NCBI GenBank assembly: GCA_020633125.1
Contig: JACKEH010000006.1
Location: 62,001-126,000 of the forward strand
Source: Sandaracinus sp.
Lineage (GTDB): Bacteria; Myxococcota_A; Polyangia; Polyangiales; Houyiibacteriaceae
Direction: 5' to 3'
DNA: 64,000 bases
Shown here one piece after another: positions 46,562 through 54,801 of the stretch. Position numbers and translations under genes: made by a program. The notes under the pieces were generated by a model, which was not told where the DNA came from, made no database searches, and worked only from the letters and a program-made list of their open reading frames with translations. Positions within the stretch are counted from its first letter, which is position 1; every line of letters begins with the position of its first letter.

Positions 46562-46577
46562 TGGCACGCGGTTTGCT
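46562..46577 (+). promoter_or_regulatory. Sigma-54 (-24/-12) promoter
   Basis: TGGCACG (46562-46568) and TTGCT (46573-46577) match the sigma-54 consensus with GG at 46563-46564 and GC at 46575-46576 separated by exactly ten bases. It predicts transcription starting near 46588, 16 bases before the ATG at 46604. A hairpin-forming ctggcgttcaccgtcgccag (46503-46522) lies 40 bases upstream and may belong to an activator site. Confidence 0.85.
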
Positions 46578-46603
46578 GAGGGTTCGTGCCAGGACCTCTT
46601 CCG

Positions 46604-47053
46604 ATGGATCTCTTCCGCACACCCACCCCCGTCTCCTTGGTGGTCGCCGAGCTCGGCTCCCCGTGGGAGTCGTGGGTCGAGCGCTTCGCGACCGGCACCC
46701 CCGACGTGCTCGTGGTCGTGCAGGAGCCGGGGGAGAGCGTCGACCGCTGGGCGATGCGCGTGCGCTCGCAGGTGGCCGGCCTCGAGGCCCAGAACGCGTG
46801 CCTCGCGCGCGCGGTCGTCGTCGCCGGTCCGCCCACCGCGCAGACGCTCTCCGCCCGCTCTTTGGCGATCAAAGCGCTCGTCGGACCGATGGTCGCGAGC
46901 GGCGAAGGGACCGTGATCCTCGACGGAAACACGGCAGACCGCTTCGGCATGATGGCCCTCGCCCAGACCGTCGAGATGCAGGTCGCCGGCACGGGCGTCA
47001 CGGTGCGCGCGGCCTCCTCCGAGGCACAGGACTTCGTGGCGCACGTCGCCTGA
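46604..47053 (+). CDS. Hypothetical cytosolic protein, sigma-54 transcribed
   Basis: 149 aa, no recognised family. The predicted transcription start (near 46588) excludes the in-frame GTG at 46586, so ATG at 46604 is used, with AGGA about 9 bases upstream. The sequence alternates beta and helix (PVSLVVAELGSPWESWVERF, CLARAVVVAGPPTAQTLSAR, GTVILDGNTADRFGMMALAQ) and could be a Rossmann-like or universal-stress-like fold; no catalytic motif is clear. A terminator follows 42 bases after its stop. Sigma-54 control in myxobacteria is typical for development- and nutrient-regulated genes, depending on an enhancer-binding protein not present here. Confidence 0.75.
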   Translation: MDLFRTPTPVSLVVAELGSPWESWVERFATGTPDVLVVVQEPGESVDRWAMRVRSQVAGLEAQNACLARAVVVAGPPTAQTLSARSLAIKALVGPMVASGEGTVILDGNTADRFGMMALAQTVEMQVAGTGVTVRAASSEAQDFVAHVA

Positions 47054-47381
47054 CGTTCGCCTGAACGTTCTGAATCCAAACGCGACTCCGCTCGAAAGCC
47101 CCCGCGACACACGTCGACGGGGGCTTCATCGTGGCCACATCGGCAAGTCGCGAAGGTCACGGCGTGCGCGTTCGACCACGGTCACCGTTGCAAAAGCGAC
47201 GCAGCACCGTGCACGAACGAAACACGCACGGTGTCGCTTCGCCGCGACGCGGTCGCTGCCACGGTGGCGCCTGCGGTGACCAGTGCACGGTGAGGCGTCA
47301 CCTCCGAGGCTACGGATCGAGCCGCGCGGCGACAGCCCACCGTCGACGCCCTCCTGTGGTTTTCCGCTGCGCCTGTGCTCG
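47054..47381. other. 328-base gap: terminator, then unassigned
   Basis: The hairpin at 47096-47127 ends the 46604 gene. From about 47130 to 47381 no convincing frame is seen; some short complementary stretches (caccgtgcac near 47204 and gtgcacggtg near 47283) may pair. The mutH gene ends here from the other strand. Confidence 0.5.
47096..47127 (+). terminator. Terminator after the sigma-54 gene
   Basis: aagcccccg (47096-47104) pairs with cgggggctt (47118-47126) around a 13-base loop; the stem is GC-rich and is followed by CATC. There is no long T-run, but the position 42 bases after the stop fits termination. Confidence 0.7.
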
Positions 47382-48050
47382 TCAGCCAAAGGCCCGTGCG
47401 AGCAAAGCGCCCGTGAAGCTCGGGCGGAGGTAGAAGCCGCGTGGTCCGGTCCACACGAAGCCTTCGTCGCCGTCCGGCGCCAGGGTCCGTTGGCGTCCGT
47501 TCGCGGCTTTCGGCCGCACCTGCAGCGCGACTCCGAGGTCACCGCGGACCTCCTCGACGCGGCCCGAGATCACCTTCTCCGCCACCGCTTCGTAGTCGGC
47601 GCGCAGCACCTCGAGCTCGTCCGGCGAGGGCGACCACAGAAACGCCGACCCGTAGTGCCGCTCGACCAAGGGACGTTCGGAGGCGGCCTCGATGGGCAAC
47701 CAGAGCACCCGCCGCAGCTTTCGAAAGACGGCGGAGTCTTCGAAGTCGACGTCGTGAAGCGTCTGCAGCGGCAGCGTGCACACGTAGGTCGACTCTTTGG
47801 GTGCGCCGCTCTCGGCGACCGGCAAGGTCTTGAGCTCGATGCCCAGCTCGAGGAAGTCGGGCTCGTCCAGGCTGCCCGCGGTGGCCCCGAGCGCACGCTC
47901 CGCGAGCTGCCCCGCGACGCCTTTGCTCTTGCGCGGATCGGCCGACACCCACTGCTCGAGCCGCCGCGCGAGCTCGCCCACACGAAGGCCGGCCAGCGCA
48001 CGCGCGCGCGTCATCAGCTCGGCTTCGTCTCGCGGCGGGGTCACCTCCAC
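47382..48050 (-). CDS. mutH: DNA mismatch repair endonuclease MutH
   Basis: 222 aa, type II-restriction-fold nickase that cuts the unmethylated strand at hemimethylated GATC sites. It aligns with E. coli MutH with a constant offset of 5 residues over the core: catalytic Glu51, Asp65, Glu72 and Lys74 (E. coli 56, 70, 77, 79; motif DFLELGIELKTLPV), Lys43-Gly44 (48-49), Arg179-Pro180 (184-185) and Tyr207 (212), the residue that senses the methyl group. SGAPKESTYVCTLPL and VRPKAAN are also conserved. Starts ATG at 48050. MutH is largely confined to gammaproteobacteria with Dam methylation, so its presence here is unexpected. It is divergent from a SUFU gene. Confidence 0.93.
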   Translation of the reverse strand: MEVTPPRDEAELMTRARALAGLRVGELARRLEQWVSADPRKSKGVAGQLAERALGATAGSLDEPDFLELGIELKTLPVAESGAPKESTYVCTLPLQTLHDVDFEDSAVFRKLRRVLWLPIEAASERPLVERHYGSAFLWSPSPDELEVLRADYEAVAEKVISGRVEEVRGDLGVALQVRPKAANGRQRTLAPDGDEGFVWTGPRGFYLRPSFTGALLARAFG

Positions 48051-48154
48051 GAGCGCAGATCATCGCGAGCGTGCGCCGCGGTCAACCGTGCGCTCGTGGA
48101 TCCTGTGATCGAGCGGCAAGGGAGGTCTCGCGGTCCGGCTCGTACCAACGCGCC

Positions 48155-49222
48155 ATGAACGACGTCATCCAGCGCGACCGAAAGGTGGGCCCCGACGGAA
48201 CGATCACCGAGACCGTCACGATGAGCCTCGGTGGCGACACGAAGCTTCGCCCCGTTCGCGACGAGGTCGTGAGCGCGGTCGACGCGGCGCTCGGTCGCTT
48301 CGGCCTCGTGATGCACGCGATGGATCCGAGCCGGCTCGTGTCCTTCCTCGACGGCGGCCCGCCCATCTGGAGCGTCGGAATCGTCGAGGTCGGCGGCGAC
48401 ACGCCCTACACGCTGCTCGTCACCTACGGCCTGAGCCACGTCCTCTCGCCCGAAGACTTTCGAAGAGGCATCGCCCACGAGTACTCGCTCGCCTTACCGG
48501 CCGGCACGCCGCTCTCGCCGTGGGCCGACGCCTTCTTGCGCCACCAATGCCGCTACGTGCTCTCGCAGCGCGCGGACATCCGGGTCGGCGATTGTGTGCC
48601 CTTTCGGGGCGTGCCGATGACGCGCATTCCCTTCCAGCCCGCACACCACGCCAGGATGCCGGACAGCACGCTCGTCGGAATCGTGGCGACGGAGGACCCG
48701 GTCGTCCCGCGTATCGACACGCCCGCCGGGCCGATCGAGGTGCGGCGTCTCGTCGGCATCGACGCCGCCGAGCTCGACCGTGTGGAGACGTGGAGCGTGC
48801 CCGGCTTCGTGGAAGAGCTTCGTTCCATCAACCCGCTTCTGCTCTCGCCCATCCAACGAAGCAGCGCGATGGACTACCCGCCCTTCGCCGAGAAGGTGAA
48901 CGCACGCGCCGCCCGCGAAGGCAGCACGATGGACGCGGCGGTCTTCGAGCTCTCGTGGCGCCCCGAAGGATCGGGCGTGCTCTTCGCGCTCCCCACCGGC
49001 CGCGCGGCGGCACGCCTGAGCGCCGGCATCCGTGGCCGCCTCGGTTTCGGACGAAACCTCGCTGCGTTCTCGATGCAGGGGCCGCCGACGATCTTCGATC
49101 CGGCGCAGCCGCCGAGCGTCACGCCCGGTCCGCGCGGCGTCGTCATCGGCGGCGGGCTCAACGGTCCGGCGGGGCTTCTTCTGGCCGCGCTCGAGCGCGG
49201 CGAGCGAAGCGTGCGGCTCTGA
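48155..49222 (+). CDS. Suppressor-of-fused (SUFU) domain protein
   Basis: 355 aa. A SUFU domain (PF05076) spans about residues 35-220: IWSVGIVEVGGDTPYTLLVT then YGLSHVLSPEDFRRGIAHEY, FLRHQCRYVLSQRADIRVGD and IRFQPAHHARMPDSTLVGI-like region. In bacteria such proteins often act as immunity factors for polymorphic toxins or as single-domain proteins of unknown role. The C-terminal 130 residues (GVLFALPTGRAAARLSAGIR, GPRGVVIGGGLNGPAGLLLA) are extra and Gly/Pro-rich. ATG at 48155 is used because the upstream in-frame region lies in the gap shared with mutH. No toxin gene is adjacent. Confidence 0.88.
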   Translation: MNDVIQRDRKVGPDGTITETVTMSLGGDTKLRPVRDEVVSAVDAALGRFGLVMHAMDPSRLVSFLDGGPPIWSVGIVEVGGDTPYTLLVTYGLSHVLSPEDFRRGIAHEYSLALPAGTPLSPWADAFLRHQCRYVLSQRADIRVGDCVPFRGVPMTRIPFQPAHHARMPDSTLVGIVATEDPVVPRIDTPAGPIEVRRLVGIDAAELDRVETWSVPGFVEELRSINPLLLSPIQRSSAMDYPPFAEKVNARAAREGSTMDAAVFELSWRPEGSGVLFALPTGRAAARLSAGIRGRLGFGRNLAAFSMQGPPTIFDPAQPPSVTPGPRGVVIGGGLNGPAGLLLAALERGERSVRL

Positions 49223-49240
49223 CCGCCGCTCTGCGCGTGG

Positions 49241-49639
49241 TCACTCGGGGGCCCGGAGATTCCGGTTCAGGCAGACTCGGTACGGAACCTCTTCGCCTTC
49301 CTGACGTACCGCGAGATAGACGTCGGAGGAGCTCCAACGGTAGAGCCTCCACGCGTCGTCGTTCGCGAACTCTCGAAACGGGTCGTCCCACTCGACCGGC
49401 GCGGACCATCCGGGCTTGCTGAGAATCGCGTGCACGAGTGTCTCGAGCTCCGGTGGCGCCTCTCGGGCGGGCTCGAAGACCGCGATGACCCACTCCACCC
49501 GGACTTCGTCGTCACCGTCGTAGACTGCGACGGTCCCGAAGGGACATCGGACCTTCGTGCGGAGGGCGCTCGATCGAAGCGACAGCCCATGTGCCCAGTC
49601 GAGTCTCTCGAACCAAACGATCGCCTCCGAGATGTCCAT
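49241..49639 (-). CDS. Hypothetical protein, 132 aa
   Basis: No recognised family. Trp- and Glu-rich (AIVWFERLDWAHGLSLRSSA, RVEWVIAVFEPAREAPPELE, YRWSSSDVYLAVRQEGEEVP), predicted alpha+beta, cytosolic. It is convergent with the SUFU gene (18 bases between stops). The size and surroundings would fit a small immunity-type protein but there is no direct evidence. ATG at 49639. Confidence 0.65.
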   Translation of the reverse strand: MDISEAIVWFERLDWAHGLSLRSSALRTKVRCPFGTVAVYDGDDEVRVEWVIAVFEPAREAPPELETLVHAILSKPGWSAPVEWDDPFREFANDDAWRLYRWSSSDVYLAVRQEGEEVPYRVCLNRNLRAPE

Positions 49640-49687
49640 GATCCTCCGGGCTGCCGACGGACTCGGCGCTCGGGTACGCTAGCGCGA

Positions 49688-50110
49688 ATGAGCGAGAGCG
49701 ACGTCGAGTGCGAAGGCTGTGGCGCGCCGGTCGGGGCGGGGCTTCACGCGTGCCCGTATTGCCAGCGCGCTTACCGCGCGACCGCGTCCAGCCCGAGCGT
49801 CGACTGCCCGGTTTGCGGCGCCGACAACGACACCTCGCGAACCACGTGCGCCGCCTGCGGCATGTCGCTCCTCGTGTGTTGTGTCTTCTGCGAGCAATCG
49901 TCCTCGCGCGCTTCGGTCCGCTGCACGCGCTGCGGCGAGAGCTTCGCGGGCGCCGAAGAACGCAAGAAGACGCGCGACGAAGAAGCGCGCCGCGAGCAGA
50001 TGATCGAGCTCGCGAAGAAAGGCGCGCAGGTCGCGCAGAGCGCGCTCTCGGATCCACGCACCCGCAGCTTGGTCGGTGGGATTTTGGGCAAGCTGCTCGA
50101 CGACGATTGA
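49688..50110 (+). CDS. Zinc-ribbon protein with a helical tail
   Basis: 140 aa. Three CxxC-type modules: CEGCGAPVGAGLHACPYC, CPVCGADNDTSRTTCAAC and CVFCEQSSSRASVRCTRC, each with two CxxC pairs, so up to three zinc ions. Residues about 95-125 form a basic/acidic amphipathic helix (ERKKTRDEEARREQMIELAK). ATG at 49688 opens 48 bases from the divergent start of the 132-aa gene. Likely a DNA- or RNA-binding or scaffolding protein; unassigned. Confidence 0.8.
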   Translation: MSESDVECEGCGAPVGAGLHACPYCQRAYRATASSPSVDCPVCGADNDTSRTTCAACGMSLLVCCVFCEQSSSRASVRCTRCGESFAGAEERKKTRDEEARREQMIELAKKGAQVAQSALSDPRTRSLVGGILGKLLDDD

Positions 50111-50146
50111 GCAACGCCGACGTTGGAGCGGAGCGACGGAAACGAA

Positions 50147-50170
50147 ACGAGGCACCCGAAGGTGCCTCGT
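50147..50170. terminator. Perfect 10-bp hairpin between convergent genes
   Basis: acgaggcacc (50147-50156) pairs exactly with ggtgcctcgt (50161-50170), loop cgaa; flanking sequence extends the pairing (aacgaa/ttccgtt). On the plus strand it is followed by CTCTTCCGTTC. It serves the zinc-ribbon gene (plus) and the VWA gene (minus). Confidence 0.8.
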
Positions 50171-50192
50171 CTCTTCCGTTCGAGTCTTCGAC

Positions 50193-51431
50193 TCAGATGA
50201 GGATCGTCGGGCAGCCGAGCACGATCTCGACCGTGGCGTCTCCGCTGAGCAGACGCTCGCAGATGGGGCCCTGGATGACGATCGAGTCGTACGCGTCGCT
50301 CGTGTAGTTCCACGAGTCCACGCCGCCGTCCTCGCTGCGGCCGAGCACGGTGCGCTCTTCGCCCGAGAAGGTCACGCCCACGTTGACCTGACCGGCGTCG
50401 AACGAGCCGGGGTCGCTGCCGCGGGGAAGATCGAAGACGCAGCTGTCGAGGAAACGCTGCGCGATCTCTTCGAGCGCGGCCTCGAACTCGGCGCGGAAGC
50501 CGCCCGAGCTCGCGGTGTAGTGGCAGCACTCGCCGTCCGTGCCGCCCTGGCAGGCGCGAATGTCGGGCGCGCCGGGGACGGGGAAGGGGAAGAGCGACTG
50601 GCAGGTCGCGCCGCGCGTGCAGTCCGCGTCGGTGGTGCAGATCCGGTCGTTGGCGGAGCAATCCGGGATGCACGTGTCCGTGCGCGGGGTGCCGCCGTAG
50701 AACGCCAGGCCGCTCAGCAGGCTGTTGCTCGCGTTGAGGCCGACCGCGTAGGTCGTCACGCCGTACGCGAGGTTGTTGGTGCGCGCTTCGCTGTGCACCG
50801 CCATCTCGTCGGCGAGCTCGCTCTCGCAGGTCTCACCGCCGTCGGAGACGACGATGATGCCCTTCTGACCGGGCGCGCTGAGAGAGAGCATGTGGTTCCA
50901 CGCCGAGCGCGACGCGTTGATGATCGGCGTGCTGCCACCGTTCGGCGTGCTCGAGAGGCGCGACGCGATCTCGCTGCGCGTCGTCGAGAGCGGACCGACC
51001 GCGACCTGCGGCATCGAGACGACGTCGCAGTCGTCGCTCGCGCTCGGATCGGGGAAGAGCATGAGGCCCATGTTGAGGTCGTCGGGCACGCTCGAGAGCA
51101 CGTCGTTGATCGCGCCCGTGGCGAGATCCCATTTGGTCGGCGTGCCGTCGCCGCCGCTCGGGTCGTTGTTCATCGAGCCCGAAAAGTCGAACACGAGCAG
51201 GACCGAGCCCGGGACCTGCTGGGTCTCGATGGCCGTCGCGCCGCAGCCGTTGCGCGGGTCGAAGGGGTCGGGAAGGGGGCCGACGTCCGGGCGGGCCACG
51301 GTGCCGTCCGGGAGCGGGCCGGCGTCGAGGCCGGTGCCGCCGCCATCACGGCCGATGCCGGGGCGGTCGTCGTCGCCGCATGCGACGAGCCCACCGAGGG
51401 CGAGAAGAAGAACGAGAGACGGTTTCGTCAC
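50193..51431 (-). CDS. Lipoprotein with a von Willebrand factor A domain
   Basis: 412 aa. GTG at 51431 is used because GGAGG lies 6-10 bases before it; an upstream ATG has no such site. The lipobox is LVAC (Cys18) and the linker is DAG-rich. The VWA domain at about 85-260 has the MIDAS motif DFSGSM (D-x-S-x-S), the TPTKWDLATGAINDVLSS segment and VVSDGG, so it should bind a divalent metal and mediate adhesion or assembly. A Cys-rich segment (CIPDCSANDRICTTDADC) follows. Function in predation, adhesion or envelope assembly is only a guess. Confidence 0.88.
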   Translation of the reverse strand: MTKPSLVLLLALGGLVACGDDDRPGIGRDGGGTGLDAGPLPDGTVARPDVGPLPDPFDPRNGCGATAIETQQVPGSVLLVFDFSGSMNNDPSGGDGTPTKWDLATGAINDVLSSVPDDLNMGLMLFPDPSASDDCDVVSMPQVAVGPLSTTRSEIASRLSSTPNGGSTPIINASRSAWNHMLSLSAPGQKGIIVVSDGGETCESELADEMAVHSEARTNNLAYGVTTYAVGLNASNSLLSGLAFYGGTPRTDTCIPDCSANDRICTTDADCTRGATCQSLFPFPVPGAPDIRACQGGTDGECCHYTASSGGFRAEFEAALEEIAQRFLDSCVFDLPRGSDPGSFDAGQVNVGVTFSGEERTVLGRSEDGGVDSWNYTSDAYDSIVIQGPICERLLSGDATVEIVLGCPTILI

Positions 51432-51666
51432 GGAGAGACCTCCAACAAGCAAGAGAGTGCCGAGGATGCCGGCCGCAGGACCTTACATGCGCGTGTTTCG
51501 TTCTCCCCCTGTGTGCCACCTCACCGAGACGAGCGATTCCGCGAGAAGCGAAGGCTTCCGTGCGCGCGAGGACCCATGAAGGCGGGACCGGCACCCGGCG
51601 CATGTCGGGTCGAAGCGAGCAGGGATCCGCTCGCTTTGCTACGGCGCAGCGCTCCATTCGGTCGGC

Positions 51667-54438
51667 TCAGCGGGGTATGCGCAGGGTCTTCTCTGGCTCG
51701 AGACCGGTGGACACGAAGGTGAAGAACAAGTCGTCGACGAAGAGACGATCACCCACGCCGGCCTCGTAGGCTGCGGCGGGCAGCGACACGTTCACCGCCT
51801 CGCTGCCGCGGAGCTCGACGACGGCGGTGGTCTTCTTCGCCGTGGCGTCGAAGAAATGCATGAAGAGGGTTCCGCGCCCATCCCACACGGGGGTCACGGT
51901 GCGGTTCGCCGGGACCACGCCGGTTGCAAGCACCACGGGCTCGCGCTCGAGGGTGGCCGGGTCGACGTACCAGAGAAAGCCCGCGTCGGTCGGCTCGCTA
52001 CCATACCCGTAGAAGCCGTCGGGGCCTGGGATCCAAGGCTGCTCGCTGCTGCCGTCGTCTTCAGGGCCTTCGGTGACCGCGCCATCGGGCGCACGTCGGA
52101 AGCGGCGATAGGTGTACGTGCTCGAGCCGATCCGAGTGGTCTTGATCCCAAAGGCCGCCCCGTCCGCATCGCCTGCCACGTAGGAGGTGGCGAAGGCTCC
52201 GTCGATGTCGGGGAGCACCGTGACTTCGTAGTCTGGATCCACGAGCGCGAAGACCGCACCTGCGGGCCCGCCGCCCTCCCAGAGGACCCCACCGCCCCGG
52301 AGCTGCACCTTGACCGCGGCGGACGTGCCGCTTGGAACGAGCACTTCCGTGTAGGTGTCAGAGACGTTTCGCAAGATCTGGCAGGATGGAATCTCGTCGG
52401 GACAGGTGACCGGGGGATCTCCCGCGCGATTGGCTTGCCAGATCCCGAGCCCGCCCGCGTCCGGGAGTCCAGTCTCGATGATGTTCGTCGAGAGCGGGAG
52501 CGGCCGAGCGGGAGTGCCGATCGGCGTCATGCCATTGCCGTAGCGCAGAGACAAGCTGGCGAAGCCTCCTCCCGCAAGCGGTGCAACCCGCTTCCATGCT
52601 TCGGTTTCCCGGAGCGGCTCTCGAGGCTCGGATACGCTGGCGATGGAGACCCGACCCACCCCGGGAATCGGCCCCTCGACGAGCCACGCGTCCACGGCGT
52701 CGAGATCCATCGTCGCCCGCTCGCGCAGCAAGAGCACGCAATGGTCATCGAGCTTGACGGCCTCTGCTGGGAACCCGCCGAGGGTGAAGCCCGAAAGCCC
52801 TGGCGAGGGGGTCGCCGTCGAGTAGCAGACGCGCATGTCCGTGCCGGTGCGGAAGGTCGCGATGTCATGAGGTCGCGTGTCGAGGGGGCGATCACGGCGG
52901 GTCGGGTCCACCGCTGCGGTGAATGCGTGCAGGGTCCCGAACACCGGACGGAGCGCTCCACCCTCGAAGTCTTCGCGGCCTCGTTGCGTGATGACGAGGA
53001 GCCCGCCCTGATGCGGGAACGCGGTGACCAACTCATCTCCCTCCGGCAGATCGAGGTCGGCCAACTGGAACTGAGCGAAGCCCGCCGCGCCGATCTCGAC
53101 GCGGCGCACGCCACCGTCGTGGGTGGTCGCGAGGTAGGTGCGTCCTGCCGGGTCGAGACGCGCCGACAGGGTGGTGCCGGGGAGGCTGCCCCCAAGCTCG
53201 AACACGTGGGATGTCTGCTGGCCGGTCGTGGCGGTGGCCGGCAGGAAGGCAACGCGCGAGCCGAATGCGACGGCAAGCGCCACTTCGTCGTGGTCATCGG
53301 TCGCGTTCGGGGTCAGCACGTAGTGAACATGGCCCACGCCACGCCAGGGGAGGTCCACGCTGCCGAGGCTGGAACCTTCGGCCAAGCCCGCGTCGTCCGT
53401 CGGCAGCGCAAACGTGAAGAGTTGGTCGTCGTGGCGATCGGTGCGCCGGGCGAAGGCCGTCACGCCACCGTCGGACCGCACGAAGGGCGCACCGGAGCTC
53501 GACGCGAAGCCGGTGGCGATCGAGATGCCCAGGCGGTGGAGCTCTCCTGACTCGTCGAAGATGGCCGTGGTGGCGTCCGCACAGGCGGGGACATCCGGCT
53601 CTCCCTCGGCGTACTCGTGGTGCTCGGCCGTTCCGAAGGTCTCGCCGACGAGCGGGATGCATAGCTCCGCTGGTCGCAGCTGATAGGAACCCCGGCCGAA
53701 GGAGTTCCCGAAGAAGCCGAACGAGCCTCCGAGCCGCAGGGTCCCTCTCCCGTCGCCGTCCACCACGAGGGAGCCGTGTGTGGCCCAGACGCCCTCGCCG
53801 ATCGCGCTGCCACCATTCAACGGTGTGAGTGGGATGCGAGGCTCGGGCTCGGGCTCGCCCCCGCTCGGCTCTTCGAGGGGCACCACTGCGCTGACCACCG
53901 CGCCGCTCTCCGTGGCGATGGCGCCGCGGCCCTCGACGTAGTCCGTGTAGAACTCGCTTCCCGTGACTTCGTTGCGCTGGGAGATGCGCCACACCGGACG
54001 CTGACCAAAGATGGACCGCTCTCCGACTCGGCTGACCGAAAACGTGCCGAGGGCGGCACCACTGCTTCCCGGAATCGTCCACCGCATTCCGTCGCGGACC
54101 TGCCTGGGTACCAGCAGGATGGGGCGCTCGAGCTCGCCGATGCGGGTCGAGCCGACATAGGCGAGCCCGTCCTCGGTGTTGCGGAAGAAGCGCGAGTCGT
54201 CCTTGGCGCGGTAGCGGTAGAGTCTCTGACCGTAGCGGTTGGTCTGGTCGACGATGACGGTCTCGGTACCGTCCTCGAAGGTGCGTCGAACGCCGGTCCA
54301 CGTCGGCAGCAAAGGCTCCGAGGTGGGATCGCCGGTGCCCGGGTCCTCAATCTCGAACACGGGCGCTCCACTTCCGTCGCCTCCGCAGGCGAGCAGGAGC
54401 GAGACCAGTGCCACGAAGAAAGCTCGTCGTGCCGTCAC
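51667..54438 (-). CDS. Very large lipoprotein of unknown function
   Basis: 923 aa. GTG at 54438 gives the signal FFVALVSLLLACGG (Cys18 as lipidated residue). The rest is beta-rich with many WR/GRGxL and D-G turns (RRTFEDGTETVIVDQTNRYG, LRLGGSFGFFGNSF, VFGTLHAFTAAVDPTRRD), typical of large secreted beta proteins, but no domain is recognised. Base composition is less extreme and codon use more relaxed than in neighbouring genes, which suggests recent acquisition or weak selection. No ribosome-binding site is obvious before the GTG. Position of the start is less sure than the reading frame. Confidence 0.75.
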   Translation of the reverse strand: MTARRAFFVALVSLLLACGGDGSGAPVFEIEDPGTGDPTSEPLLPTWTGVRRTFEDGTETVIVDQTNRYGQRLYRYRAKDDSRFFRNTEDGLAYVGSTRIGELERPILLVPRQVRDGMRWTIPGSSGAALGTFSVSRVGERSIFGQRPVWRISQRNEVTGSEFYTDYVEGRGAIATESGAVVSAVVPLEEPSGGEPEPEPRIPLTPLNGGSAIGEGVWATHGSLVVDGDGRGTLRLGGSFGFFGNSFGRGSYQLRPAELCIPLVGETFGTAEHHEYAEGEPDVPACADATTAIFDESGELHRLGISIATGFASSSGAPFVRSDGGVTAFARRTDRHDDQLFTFALPTDDAGLAEGSSLGSVDLPWRGVGHVHYVLTPNATDDHDEVALAVAFGSRVAFLPATATTGQQTSHVFELGGSLPGTTLSARLDPAGRTYLATTHDGGVRRVEIGAAGFAQFQLADLDLPEGDELVTAFPHQGGLLVITQRGREDFEGGALRPVFGTLHAFTAAVDPTRRDRPLDTRPHDIATFRTGTDMRVCYSTATPSPGLSGFTLGGFPAEAVKLDDHCVLLLRERATMDLDAVDAWLVEGPIPGVGRVSIASVSEPREPLRETEAWKRVAPLAGGGFASLSLRYGNGMTPIGTPARPLPLSTNIIETGLPDAGGLGIWQANRAGDPPVTCPDEIPSCQILRNVSDTYTEVLVPSGTSAAVKVQLRGGGVLWEGGGPAGAVFALVDPDYEVTVLPDIDGAFATSYVAGDADGAAFGIKTTRIGSSTYTYRRFRRAPDGAVTEGPEDDGSSEQPWIPGPDGFYGYGSEPTDAGFLWYVDPATLEREPVVLATGVVPANRTVTPVWDGRGTLFMHFFDATAKKTTAVVELRGSEAVNVSLPAAAYEAGVGDRLFVDDLFFTFVSTGLEPEKTLRIPR

Positions 54439-54801
54439 AGCGAGATTATTACCGCGACACCACGGGCCGCCTAGTACCTCTCCACAGGAGTCTTGGTCGG
54501 TCGCCCGACCACCACCGGCTCCTCTTCGGGCTCGACCTCTGGCGAGCCCTTGCCGCCGGGACGCGTGTCGACGCGCGGAAGATCGAGCGCCTGCATCGAC
54601 GCGTCGGCGTCCCGGTCGACGTCGACCGAGACCGTATGTCGTCGGAGCGACCGCGAAGTCGCGGTCGCTCCGACCCGTTCGCGCGGGCTTTGGCTTCCCC
54701 GGCACGAGCTCTGGCTTCCCCGGCACGGGGCTCTGGATGGACGGCGCGTGGCGGCGGGCCCGCCAGGTGCGACCCGACGACCCCGTCCTGACCACGTCGG
54801 T
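54439..54801. other. 363-base gap with a 34-base palindrome and a gene-like remnant
   Basis: A near-perfect palindrome occupies 54641-54674 (16-base arms, two-base centre). Two copies of a 21-base GTGCCGGGGAAGCCA(G/A)A unit lie at about 54695-54740. On the minus strand 54471-54640 reads without stop as an acidic, proline-rich stretch (DADASMQALDLPRVDTRPGG, EEEPVVVGRPTKTPVERY) that ends at a TAG, as if the C-terminus of a lost gene had been left beside the palindrome. Confidence 0.45.
54641..54674. repeat. 34-base near-perfect palindrome
   Basis: gtcggagcgaccgcga (54641-54656), ag, tcgcggtcgctccgac (54659-54674). It could form a cruciform or a strong hairpin, and it sits at the end of the gene-like remnant. 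Confidence 0.85.

Noticed and set aside
46586..47053. GTG at 46586 as start of the sigma-54 gene
   Set aside because: The predicted transcription start (near 46588) lies after this codon, so ATG at 46604 is preferred.
54408..54791. Small plus-strand gene in the gap at 54439-54801
   Set aside because: The frame overlaps the start of the large lipoprotein gene on the other strand, runs through the palindrome and gives an Arg/Pro-rich product with no gene-like pattern.
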